This document shows, piece by piece, positions 1-7,568 of a stretch of 64,000 bases of DNA. The stretch's first letter is position 1. Each line of letters begins with the position of its first letter. Made by a program: the position numbers and the translations under genes. This DNA is from Drouetiella sp036703255 (GTDB lineage: Bacteria; Cyanobacteriota; Cyanobacteriia; Elainellales; Elainellaceae). The stretch lies in contig DATNPL010000203.1 of the NCBI GenBank assembly GCA_036703255.1, positions 1 through 64,000 of the forward strand, read 5' to 3'. The notes under the pieces are model-generated. The model was not told the origin of the DNA and ran no database searches. It was given only the letters and a program-made list of their open reading frames with translations.

Positions 1-141
1 GAAGACCCTGAGTTTGAGACCTTCTACACCAAGAACATTTTGTTGAATGAGGGCATCCGCGCTTGGATGGCTCCTCAAGACCAGATTCACGAAAAATTTG
101 TATTCCCCGAAGAGGTATTGCCACGTGGTAACGCTCTCTAA
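1..141 (+). CDS. psbD: Photosystem II D2 protein, C-terminal 46 residues (partial)
   Basis: The first 46 codons, ending in TAA at 139-141, encode the conserved C-terminus of D2, including the motifs FYTKNILLNEG and FPEEVLPRGNAL. D2 is a reaction-centre core subunit of photosystem II in the thylakoid membrane. The gene starts outside the window. In the cotranscribed psbD-psbC arrangement, psbC begins at a GTG inside the end of psbD. Here that GTG (125-127) opens only seven codons before a TGA at 146-148, so this copy is monocistronic, like the second psbD copy (psbD2) of many cyanobacteria. A terminator follows directly. Confidence 0.95.
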   Translation, partial: EDPEFETFYTKNILLNEGIRAWMAPQDQIHEKFVFPEEVLPRGNAL

Positions 142-151
142 GCGGTGAACT

Positions 152-197
152 GAGACTGCCAGCCATCTCGGCAATGCGTTCCTGCGCTGGCAGTCTC
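152..197 (+). terminator. Hairpin terminator after psbD
   Basis: An 11-bp perfect stem, GAGACTGCCAG (152-162) with CTGGCAGTCTC (187-197), lies ten bases after the psbD stop. It is followed by AAAAAGG rather than a U-run, so it may stabilise the 3' end as much as terminate. Confidence 0.6.
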
Positions 198-249
198 AAA
201 AAGGGCTTCTGTAAATAGCAGAAATCCCTGTAGCTCTGATTTTGCAACC

Positions 250-291
250 AAAGCCTGGGAAAGCGCCCCTGCGGCGAATTTTCCAGGCTTT
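250..291. terminator. Second inverted repeat after psbD
   Basis: AAAGCCTGG (250-258) pairs with CCAGGCTTT (283-291), and inner AAA/TTT pairs extend the stem. On the plus strand it is followed by AATTATTAG. It could be a backup terminator or a 3'-end processing hairpin. Only the inverted repeat itself is seen directly. Confidence 0.4.
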
Positions 292-472
292 AATTATTAG
301 AAGTTTGCGATCGCAAAGCGCAAACTCCCTCATTGGATGAAAATCCTAAGCCAGAACAGAAGCTTTATTGAGTACACAACTCTTTTCTGCTGTGCTATCT
401 TCATAAACAGGTGGAAACACCCGGAGCCATAGGCTCTGCCCTTCGAGTCAACCATTTAGGAATGAGGAGGTG

Positions 473-553
473 ATGCCTGTGCAAGATAGCAGTAGTAAAT
501 GCATGGGTCATCAGATTGGTGCAAGCTGGCTGTGTGCCGGGGCTGCTCTCTAG
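473..553 (+). CDS. Candidate small ORF (26 codons) with a strong ribosome-binding site
   Basis: An ATG at 473 opens 26 codons ending in TAG (551-553). GAGGAGG at 464-470 is a strong Shine-Dalgarno sequence. It is two bases from the ATG but eight from an in-frame GTG at 479, so the GTG, giving 24 residues, is the better start. The peptide has two cysteines and a small hydrophobic C-terminal part (GASWLCAGAAL). A long hairpin with a T-run follows at 643-705, so it may be its own short transcript. I recognise no family. It could be a leader peptide, a small protein or chance. Confidence 0.35.
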   Translation: MPVQDSSSKCMGHQIGASWLCAGAAL

Positions 554-642
554 AAACTGAAATTGTTTTAGGAATTTATTTCTAAAGCGATGAAGCTAGG
601 GTTCCTCCTGGCAGTTAAGTTTCAATCTGAAGACCCGCTAGA

Positions 643-705
643 CCGCTCTCAAACTTTAGCTTAGGATTTTCCGGAAAGCTGAAGATTGGGAGCGGATAGT
701 TTTTT
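643..705 (+). terminator. Long hairpin followed by TTTTTT
   Basis: CCGCTC (643-648) pairs with GAGCGG (690-695). Inner CAA/TTG and CTTtAGCTT/AAGCTgAAG pairs extend the stem with small bulges, and TTTTTT lies at 700-705. This is the layout of an intrinsic terminator, placed about 170 bases before the next promoter. It would end a transcript carrying the small ORF at 473-553. Confidence 0.5.
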
Positions 706-852
706 AAACGTACCTATGAGTCAGGTTTTCACTTTTTGCACTGAGCATTGACAAGCATCTGGGACAAAAATTATTCAGGTGGGAACTTCTCAGCCTACCT
801 GTCTGTCAAGTCATTTCAGGTAAGGGTTTCTTAACCTATCACTGCTCTGCTC

Positions 853-882
853 TTGATGCATGTCCATCTTAGTGCTTATAAT
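853..882 (+). promoter_or_regulatory. Sigma-70-type promoter of the first porin gene
   Basis: TTGATG (853-858), an 18-base spacer and a consensus TATAAT (877-882). Transcription would start near 889, leaving a leader of about 53 bases before the ATG at 942. Confidence 0.6.
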
Positions 883-941
883 GGTGCAGACCGGGTTTTG
901 AGATTACAAACCGTTAGGTTGAAGGTGTGAGGATTCAAAAT

Positions 942-2723
942 ATGTCATCCAAGTTTTTCTGGAAATCTTTGTTGGCTACGCCTGCTCTGCTAGGCGCGGC
1001 TATGATTGTTTCTTCTTCTGCGATCGCCGCAGATGTTCAGCCCAAGTCTGATGTTGATGCTCTTCTTAATGAAGTTGCAGCAGCCTCGACCATCGACTCT
1101 CTAACTTCTGAAGCAGCTCCTCTAGAAGTCAGCGCTGCCCCTGCACAAGCTGTTGTCGCTTCCCCAGTGGCTGAAGCCCCTGTAGTTGAGACAGCAATTG
1201 AGGCAGATCCTCAAGCGCCTGTTCAGATCGCTCAGACTGCAACCGAGCAGCCTGCTGCAACCACTCAAGTTTCCTCTTTCGACCAGCTTGCTCAGTACAG
1301 CAACGAGAGCCAGACTGGGATGTCTCAGGTCACATCGATCTCTCAGCTGTCTGATGTTCAACCTACTGATTGGGCATTCCAAGCACTTCAGTCTCTCGTA
1401 GAGCGCTACGGCTGTATTGCAGGTTATCCTGATGGCACCTACAAAGGTAGCCGCGCCATGACTCGTTATGAGTTTGCGGCTGGTATGAACGCTTGCTTGG
1501 ATCGCATCAGTGAACTGATTGCTTCCAGCACCGCAGACCTAGCGACTCAAGAAGATCTGGCAACCCTACAACGCCTGCAAGAAGAGTTTGCGGCTGAGTT
1601 GGCGACCCTGCGTGGGCGTGTAGACTCCTTGGAAGCTCGGACTTCTTTCTTGGAAGCTAACCAGTTCTCCACCACAACCAAGCTCAAGGGCGAAACCATC
1701 TTCGGTATTGGTATTCCTTTTGAAAGCGGTATTGCTTCAGACGACGACCAAGTCAACTTTGGCTACCGTGTTCGTTTGAACCTTGACACCAGCTTTACAG
1801 GAAATGACCTGTTGAGAGCACGTCTGCAAGCTCGTGACTTTGGTTCACCCGACGCTTTGGGCGGTGTGAGCTGGAAGTTTGGTAATGGCGATCGTGCAGG
1901 CGCTGACAACGATGTCACCTTGAGCAAGTTGTTCTACACCTTCCCACTGGGCGATCGCGTTCAAGTCATCTTGGCTGCTACAGGCGTTTCTGACTCTGAC
2001 TTCGTTAGAAGCTCCATTAGCCCCTTTGATGATGATGCAGGTGGTGCTCTAACCAGCTTTGGTGCTCCAACACAGTATGCCTTTATGCCCGGTAATGCGG
2101 GTGCAGGTGCCATCATTCAATTGACTGACAACCTCAGCTTTGACTTTGGTTATTCTGCTACCGATGCTGCTAGCGCTGAGCCTGCTGCTGGTCTTTTTGA
2201 CGGTGGCTACGGTACGGTTGCACAGCTCACCTACTTGAGCAGCTTTGTTGACGCGGCTTTGACCTTTGGTCACAGCTACCTCGGTGGTGAAGGTGGATTC
2301 ACTGGCCTTACCGGAGATGGCGGTCCTGAAGTTGCAAACACCTACGGTGGTCAAGTGAACTTCAAGTTCGGCGCTCTAGAAGTGGGCGGCGGCGTTGCAT
2401 ACATCCCCATCCGCCGGATTGGCGTAGGCGACCTCGACCTTTGGAGCTACCAAGCTACTTTGGCTTTCCGCGACTTGGGTGGCGAAGGCAACCTGTTGGG
2501 TCTGCTTGCAGGAACACCGGGCTACCTCTCCAGCATTCCTGGTGGTCTTGACAGCCCTGTCTTCAACCAAGACAACGCCTTCCAAGTTGAAGGTTTCTAC
2601 CGCTTCCAAATCAACGACAACATCTCCATCACACCAGGTCTGATCTTCATCACCAACCCTGGTAATGATGATGCGAACGATGAGAGCCTCGTTGGTGCTA
2701 TCAGAACGAGCTTCCAGTTCTAG
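942..2723 (+). CDS. SLH-domain outer-membrane porin (Som/OprB-like), copy 1
   Basis: This is a 593-residue outer-membrane channel. A signal peptide (about residues 1-30, ending SSSAIAA) is followed by a Pro/Ala-rich linker, one SLH domain (about 130-195), a short coiled coil (about 198-240, RLQEEFAAELATLRGRVDSLEA) and a long beta-barrel ending in SFQF with a C-terminal aromatic. SLH domains anchor such porins to peptidoglycan-linked polymer. A GTG at 927 is in frame, but ATG 942 matches the start of the neighbouring paralogue and has GAGG nine bases upstream. The tandem copy at 3094 is near identical through the SLH and coiled-coil regions and diverges in the barrel. Solute specificity cannot be read from the sequence. 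Confidence 0.93.
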   Translation: MSSKFFWKSLLATPALLGAAMIVSSSAIAADVQPKSDVDALLNEVAAASTIDSLTSEAAPLEVSAAPAQAVVASPVAEAPVVETAIEADPQAPVQIAQTATEQPAATTQVSSFDQLAQYSNESQTGMSQVTSISQLSDVQPTDWAFQALQSLVERYGCIAGYPDGTYKGSRAMTRYEFAAGMNACLDRISELIASSTADLATQEDLATLQRLQEEFAAELATLRGRVDSLEARTSFLEANQFSTTTKLKGETIFGIGIPFESGIASDDDQVNFGYRVRLNLDTSFTGNDLLRARLQARDFGSPDALGGVSWKFGNGDRAGADNDVTLSKLFYTFPLGDRVQVILAATGVSDSDFVRSSISPFDDDAGGALTSFGAPTQYAFMPGNAGAGAIIQLTDNLSFDFGYSATDAASAEPAAGLFDGGYGTVAQLTYLSSFVDAALTFGHSYLGGEGGFTGLTGDGGPEVANTYGGQVNFKFGALEVGGGVAYIPIRRIGVGDLDLWSYQATLAFRDLGGEGNLLGLLAGTPGYLSSIPGGLDSPVFNQDNAFQVEGFYRFQINDNISITPGLIFITNPGNDDANDESLVGAIRTSFQF

Positions 2724-2780
2724 AAGGGCGCTTGTTCAAACGCTGTTTCAGTTTTGGACATAGCTTCTCTTAAATAGTTT

Positions 2781-2816
2781 AATGCCTGGGTTCTTAACGA
2801 ACCCAGGCATTTTTTA
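2781..2816 (+). terminator. Intrinsic terminator of porin copy 1
   Basis: AATGCCTGGGTT pairs with AACCCAGGCATT around the loop CTTAACG, followed by a T-run at 2810-2815. This is a textbook intrinsic terminator about 60 bases after the stop. Confidence 0.9.
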
Positions 2817-3010
2817 TGAGGGAACATTCATTCATCAGCTCTGGAAGTTTTTTTGGCACACTTTATTCATAATAAAATTCCAGATGGCCTGCCGAATCTG
2901 CACAGTTAAGCAGAAGTTAACGCGATTAAGGAGTAATTATTGACTCGTTAAACTTTTGACAAATCAGTATCCTACACAACAGCATATTCAAAAGTTACTG
3001 GTAACAGATC

Positions 3011-3039
3011 TTGTGCTCCCATATCTACGGACGTAGAAT
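3011..3039 (+). promoter_or_regulatory. Probable promoter of porin copy 2
   Basis: TTGTGC (3011-3016), a 17-base spacer and TAGAAT (3034-3039). A separate TTGACA at about 2958 has no good -10 at the right distance. Together with the terminator upstream, this suggests that the two porins are transcribed separately. Confidence 0.45.
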
Positions 3040-3093
3040 AGCACTTGTGTGGTTTGACAGGCTGTTAAATCTGAAGTGTGAGGAATTCAAAAC

Positions 3094-4797
3094 ATGTCAT
3101 CCAAGTTTCTTTGGAAGTCTTTTCTGACTGCACCTGCTCTACTAGGAACGGTTCTAATTGTTTCTTCTTCGGCGATCGCCTCCGAGATTCAGCCCAAGTC
3201 TGATGCTTTGTCCTTAGCTAGCATTGAGCCTTCTGTACAACAGCAAGCCTCTGTACAAGTCGCCCAAACAGCAGCTGAGCAAGTTCCTCCTATCGCAACA
3301 TTGGGTGTTGCACCCTTAACCCAAGTTGCCCAATATAGTAGTGAAAGTATAGATGGTTCTCAAGCTCAGGTGACTTCGATCTCTCAGCTTTCTGATGTTC
3401 AACCTACTGATTGGGCATTCCAGGCTTTGCAGTCGCTAGTCGAACGCTATGGCTGTATTGCAGGTTATCCCGACGGAACTTACAAAGGCAGTCGCGCCAT
3501 GACTCGCTACGAGTTTGCGGCTGGAATGAACGCTTGCCTAGATCGGATCAGTGAATTAATTGCCTCCAGCACAGCAGACTTGGCAACTCAAGAAGATTTA
3601 GCAACCCTACAACGTTTGCAGGAAGAGTTTGCGGCTGAGTTGGCGACCCTGCGCGGACGCGTAGATTCTCTAGAAGCGCGGACGGCCGAACTCGAAGCAA
3701 ATCAGTTCTCTACAACTACCAAGCTTAGGGGTGAAACCATCTTTCAAGTTGGGATTCCCATCGAGAATGGTGTTGTTGATGCTCCAGAAGATCAGGTCAA
3801 CTTTGGCTATCGCGTTCGCTTGAATTTAGATACTAGCTTTACAGGTGAAGATTTGCTGAGGGCAAGGCTACAGGCGCTTGATTTTAACAACCATAGCGCT
3901 TTCGGCAGCAGCACGCGATCGACTCAGTGGGCTTTGAGTTCCGCTTCGCCAACGGCCACGGGCAGCAACAACGTGACCATTGATAATTTGTTCTATAGGT
4001 TTCCTGTCGGCCCAGCTCGGGTAAGTATTTGGGCAAATTCTCTTGGTAATACAGACTTAGTTTCTACCGGAATCAGTCCGTTTCGAGACAGTGGCTCTGG
4101 TTCTTTACTGAGGTTTGGCAGACCCCCACAGTATGATTTCTTTGGCGGCAATGCAGGTGCTACAGTCTTTTTCAAGTTCAACGAAAATTTTGGTCTTGAC
4201 CTAGGCTATACAGGTGGCGGTTCAGGAAGCTCCGCTGCTAGCACACTGCCCAAAAATGGTTTGTTTGATGGTACCTACAGCGCAGTGGCTCAGTTGAACT
4301 TTCTAAGTTCTAACTTTGATGCTGCCCTGACCTATGGCAATACCTACAGACGAGGGGGATTCTTGGGTTTCAGAGATAGCCTAGATGCGGCTAATCCTGA
4401 GGTGGCAAATGTTTACGCGGGGCAAATCAACTTCAAGTTCAACTCTATTGAAATCGGGGGTGGGGGTGCTTACATTCCAATCCGCCGAATTGGCGAGGGT
4501 GATTATAATGTCTGGAGCTTCCAAGGCACTCTGGCTTTCAAAGACTTGGGCGGAGAAGGCAATCTCTTGGGCATCTTGGCTGGAATTGCCCCCTACGCGG
4601 CAGGTGTTCCGACTGATTCTGTTGTTAACAGCCGCTTTAACCAAAGAAACAATTTTGTGGCTGAAGTGTTCTATACGTTCAACGTCAATGACAATATTGC
4701 AATCACGCCTAGCTTGATTTATCTAGATTCTCCTAGCAACAGTTCTGAAAACGACAGTAGTTTCGTCGGTGCTATCAGAACCAACTTCAAGTTCTAA
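3094..4797 (+). CDS. SLH-domain outer-membrane porin (Som/OprB-like), copy 2
   Basis: This 567-residue paralogue of the gene at 942 has the same domain order: signal peptide (about 1-30), short linker, SLH domain (about 94-155), coiled coil and beta-barrel ending in NFKF. The ATG follows a GAGG nine to ten bases upstream, with the same spacing as copy 1. The linker is about 30 residues shorter than in copy 1 and the barrel loops differ, so the pair probably differs in exposed surface or pore properties. Its own promoter and terminator allow separate expression, which is common for cyanobacterial porin paralogues. Confidence 0.93.
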   Translation: MSSKFLWKSFLTAPALLGTVLIVSSSAIASEIQPKSDALSLASIEPSVQQQASVQVAQTAAEQVPPIATLGVAPLTQVAQYSSESIDGSQAQVTSISQLSDVQPTDWAFQALQSLVERYGCIAGYPDGTYKGSRAMTRYEFAAGMNACLDRISELIASSTADLATQEDLATLQRLQEEFAAELATLRGRVDSLEARTAELEANQFSTTTKLRGETIFQVGIPIENGVVDAPEDQVNFGYRVRLNLDTSFTGEDLLRARLQALDFNNHSAFGSSTRSTQWALSSASPTATGSNNVTIDNLFYRFPVGPARVSIWANSLGNTDLVSTGISPFRDSGSGSLLRFGRPPQYDFFGGNAGATVFFKFNENFGLDLGYTGGGSGSSAASTLPKNGLFDGTYSAVAQLNFLSSNFDAALTYGNTYRRGGFLGFRDSLDAANPEVANVYAGQINFKFNSIEIGGGGAYIPIRRIGEGDYNVWSFQGTLAFKDLGGEGNLLGILAGIAPYAAGVPTDSVVNSRFNQRNNFVAEVFYTFNVNDNIAITPSLIYLDSPSNSSENDSSFVGAIRTNFKF

Positions 4798-4822
4798 TCT
4801 ATCGTTTGATTTACTGAAGTAT

Positions 4823-4862
4823 GGCCGCCTAAACTCTGAGTTTAAAGTTTAGGCGGTCTTTA
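4823..4862 (+). terminator. Terminator of porin copy 2
   Basis: GCCGCCTAAACT (about 4824-4835) pairs with AGTTTAGGCGGT (about 4846-4857) around a small loop. It is followed by CTTTATGG, a weak T-run. Confidence 0.7.
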
Positions 4863-4902
4863 TGGTGCATAAGGCAATATCGTAAAATTATCGAAAATAG
4901 TC

Positions 4903-4930
4903 ATACCCCAGTGGAGAACCGGAGTATACT
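4903..4930 (+). promoter_or_regulatory. Candidate Rrf2 autoregulatory site over the -10 box
   Basis: An imperfect inverted repeat, ATACCCC (4903-4909) with GGAGTAT (4921-4927), overlaps a -10-like TATACT (4925-4930) about 30 bases before the Rrf2 start codon. This is where an autorepressor would bind. The link is inferred from position only. Confidence 0.35.
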
Positions 4931-4958
4931 AAGAGAGTAACTATCACGAGCTGTACCC

Positions 4959-5396
4959 GTGGAATTGTCTTGTAAGAGTGAATACGCATTGCTAGCTTTA
5001 ATGGAGTTGGCAACGCAATATAGCAGCGGCGAACCTCTACAAATCCGCCAAATTGCTGCCGAGCAGAATATCCCCGATCGCTATCTTGAACAACTTTTGG
5101 CGGCGCTCAGGCGGGCTGGAATTGTTCGGAGTCAACGGGGAGCGCGCGGCGGATATTTGCTAGCTCGGGAGCCTTGGAAAATTACCCTGCTAGAGGTATT
5201 GAGCTGTATCGAGGGTGCAGAATCTCGCCCTACTGAACCAGGACGTGAAGCCAAGTCTGTGGAAGAAATGATTGTGAGAGAGATTTGGCAAGAGGCAGGT
5301 CGGGCAACGGATGCTGTCTTACAGAAGTACACGCTGCAAGATTTGGCTGAAAAACGCAGTTCGAGACGGCAGCTAGACTTCATGTACTACATTTAG
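4959..5396 (+). CDS. Rrf2-family transcriptional regulator
   Basis: This 145-residue protein starts at GTG. The N-terminal winged helix (about 1-75) has family hallmarks: YALLALMELA, IRQIAAEQNIPDRYLEQLLAALRRAGIVRSQRG, and GARGGYLLAR as the wing. A helical C-terminal part follows. IscR and NsrR hold a [2Fe-2S] or [4Fe-4S] cluster with three closely spaced cysteines. Here only isolated cysteines (residue 5 and near 70) are seen, so cluster binding is uncertain. Related cyanobacterial proteins have been linked to photosystem gene control, but the target here is unknown. The 3' end is convergent with the efflux ATPase gene, with a palindrome between them. Confidence 0.88.
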   Translation: MELSCKSEYALLALMELATQYSSGEPLQIRQIAAEQNIPDRYLEQLLAALRRAGIVRSQRGARGGYLLAREPWKITLLEVLSCIEGAESRPTEPGREAKSVEEMIVREIWQEAGRATDAVLQKYTLQDLAEKRSSRRQLDFMYYI

Positions 5397-5433
5397 GGAT
5401 CTACAGGCTCGATGCTTGATAGATCGAAAATTA

Positions 5434-5468
5434 GAGTTTTGTGGCGCGCAGAGCGTGCCACAAAACTC
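5434..5468. repeat. Intergenic palindrome A
   Basis: A 16-bp stem with a three-base loop AGA (5450-5452). The left arm runs from GAGTTTTGTGG into GCGC, and the right arm mirrors it with one G-T wobble. It sits between convergent stops and touches the stop codon of the ATPase gene (5469-5471). Its GTGGCGCGC core is shared with palindrome G2 at 53572. Confidence 0.85.
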
Positions 5469-6149
5469 CTAGGAGATAATCAATCCATCTTTGACATGAA
5501 TCGTGCGATGCGTTTGGGCGGCAACATCGGGTTCATGGGTGACAATCACGATCGTAATACCTTGCCGATTTAGATCACCAAGCAGCTCCATAACTTCATC
5601 AGAGGTTTGGGTATCTAATGCACCCGTTGGTTCATCTGCCAACACTAGAGCAGGACGGTTAACCAAAGCACGGGCGATCGCCACCCGCTGCTGTTGCCCA
5701 CCCGAAAGTTGGCTAGGGCGATTGGACAGGCGATCGGCCAATCCCACGCGAGTCAGAGCTTCGATCGCCCGTTGGCGACGTTTGGCTTTGGGAATGTTGG
5801 CATAGATCATCGGCAGCATGACATTTTCTAAGGCCGTAGAGCGAGATAACAAATTAAATTGTTGAAACACAAAACCAATCCGCCGATTGCGAATATAGGC
5901 AAGCTCATCTTGGGTAAGGCCGCTGAGATTATAGCCTTCTAGGACATAGAGTCCTGAAGTTGGGCGATCTAGTCCTCCCAGGATATTCATGAGCGTTGAT
6001 TTTCCAGAACCTGACATTCCCATAATGGCAACGTATTCTCCTTCTTCGATGGAGAGATCGATGCCTTTGAGGACAGGAACATCGAGTTCTCCCAATCGGT
6101 AAGTTTTACGGATTTCCTCCATCCAGATCATGGTGGGCATTGAAGTCAC
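5469..6149 (-). CDS. ABC transporter ATPase, MacB/LolD type
   Basis: This 226-residue ATPase powers the adjacent permease. It shows Walker A (GMSGSGKST, about 43-51), Q-loop (FVFQQFNLL), the ABC signature LSGGQQQRVAIARAL, Walker B (LVLADEPTGALD), and the H-loop histidine in VTHEP. The length is usual for the LolD/MacB-ATPase group, in which ATPase and permease are separate proteins. It is the third gene of a minus-strand operon (adaptor, permease, ATPase), 26 bases after the permease. Alternative in-frame ATGs lie at codons 4, 7 and 10, so the start is not certain. Confidence 0.92.
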   Translation of the reverse strand: MTSMPTMIWMEEIRKTYRLGELDVPVLKGIDLSIEEGEYVAIMGMSGSGKSTLMNILGGLDRPTSGLYVLEGYNLSGLTQDELAYIRNRRIGFVFQQFNLLSRSTALENVMLPMIYANIPKAKRRQRAIEALTRVGLADRLSNRPSQLSGGQQQRVAIARALVNRPALVLADEPTGALDTQTSDEVMELLGDLNRQGITIVIVTHEPDVAAQTHRTIHVKDGLIIS

Positions 6150-6175
6150 TCCGTCGTGTAGTAAAGGTGGAGAAT

Positions 6176-7477
6176 TTAATCGCTCCGTAGCGCAGCGATC
6201 GGATCAAGTTTGGCCGCATTTCGTGCAGGAATCACCCCTGCAACCAGTCCAATCACGAACGATAAACCAAACCCTAGAATGATCGACCAGGGAGACACCA
6301 CAAAGGGGAATTTAAAGATCAGAGCCGTCGCAAAGCCGATGGTAATCCCTAACCCAATGCCGATCGCTCCACCAATAATTGAGATCACAGCAGCCTCTGT
6401 CAAAAATTGGCTCAAAATGGCTGCATTAGTGGCTCCGATCGCTTTACGAACACCAATTTCGCGGGTTCGTTCGACCACGGACACCAGCATGATATTGGCG
6501 ATACCAATACCGCCGACAACCAGAGAAATGGCAGCGATCGCCACTACCATAATCGTGAACATGCCGACCACATTGCTAAGCGTGCTAATCACATCCGCCT
6601 GGTTTGTAATTCTAAAATCATCGGCAGCCGGAGGAAAAATTTTATGGCGAACGCGCAGTAGATTTGTAATTTGAAACTGAGCTGCCGCCATCGGGTCAGG
6701 ATTATTTGCATCTTCAGGCTTTACCTTAACGTAAATGCCTCTGACAGCAATTCCAGATAGAGCATTGTTTCCCACCAATCGATCTGACATATTGGTCAAT
6801 GGAATATAGATTTGCTCATCCAAGTTAAAAGGGCCTTGCGATCCTTTGGTTTCCATGACTCCAATGACGTCATAGCTCTGTCCTTGAATCCGGATTTTTG
6901 CCCCCGTGACCACGCTATCTGCACCCAAGAGTTCATCTCTAGCCGTTGATCCTAAAACAGCTAGGGGTTTTGCAGCAGCTACCTCAGATTGCGTAAAAAA
7001 CCGCCCTGATTGAGGGTATGTATTTCTCACTTCGGCATAGTTTTCATCCGTGCCGATAATTGTGGTTGAAATATTTTGCTGATCAGCCACAACTTGAGCC
7101 GATTGTTGCAAATAGGCAGAAACAAGCTGCGTTGCCATAACCTGGCTCTGAATAGCCTGAGCATCATCCCAGGTCAATGTTGAAGCCGAGCCACCCCCTT
7201 GACTGACGTTACCGCTGCGAGCCGCGCCTGCCTGCACCTGCACGATATCGGTTCCTAAACCCTGAAGCTGTTGTTCAGTTGCCTTTTGCACACCCTGCCC
7301 GATCGAGGTGATGGCAATGACAGCCGTGATGCCAATAATAATGCCCAGCATGGTCAGGAGGGTGCGAAGTTTGTTGCTCCACAGAGCCTCAGCCGCCATC
7401 GACAAAATTTCAGCGATCGCCACAGGCTGAAGCTGAATTGGCGGGGCAGATCGGGGGCTGTTTAAAGTCTTGTTCAT
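6176..7477 (-). CDS. MacB-like ABC transporter permease
   Basis: This 433-residue inner-membrane permease has one N-terminal transmembrane helix (about 32-58, LLTMLGIIIGITAVIAITS). A large periplasmic MacB core domain follows (about 60-300), then three C-terminal helices (about 305-425) of FtsX type with the ERTREIGVRKAIGAT signature between them. MacB proteins are mechanotransmission transporters that move substrates from the periplasm through a MacA adaptor and an outer-membrane channel. It lies between the adaptor and the ATPase genes. Cyanobacterial relatives (DevC-like) export glycolipids, but the substrate here cannot be read from the sequence. Confidence 0.92.
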   Translation of the reverse strand: MNKTLNSPRSAPPIQLQPVAIAEILSMAAEALWSNKLRTLLTMLGIIIGITAVIAITSIGQGVQKATEQQLQGLGTDIVQVQAGAARSGNVSQGGGSASTLTWDDAQAIQSQVMATQLVSAYLQQSAQVVADQQNISTTIIGTDENYAEVRNTYPQSGRFFTQSEVAAAKPLAVLGSTARDELLGADSVVTGAKIRIQGQSYDVIGVMETKGSQGPFNLDEQIYIPLTNMSDRLVGNNALSGIAVRGIYVKVKPEDANNPDPMAAAQFQITNLLRVRHKIFPPAADDFRITNQADVISTLSNVVGMFTIMVVAIAAISLVVGGIGIANIMLVSVVERTREIGVRKAIGATNAAILSQFLTEAAVISIIGGAIGIGLGITIGFATALIFKFPFVVSPWSIILGFGLSFVIGLVAGVIPARNAAKLDPIAALRSD

Positions 7478-7568
7478 ATTGGGCGCAGATTAAAGCGAGT
7501 GGGCAGGGTTGATGTTTCGTGCGCTTTGCCCGTGAAAGATGAACCGTGAAAGATAAAGACAGCAGGGG

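Noticed and set aside
7531..7554. Direct repeat CGTGAAAGAT, two copies 14 bases apart
   Set aside because: A short repeat inside an intra-operon gap with no further copies seen; probably chance or slippage.
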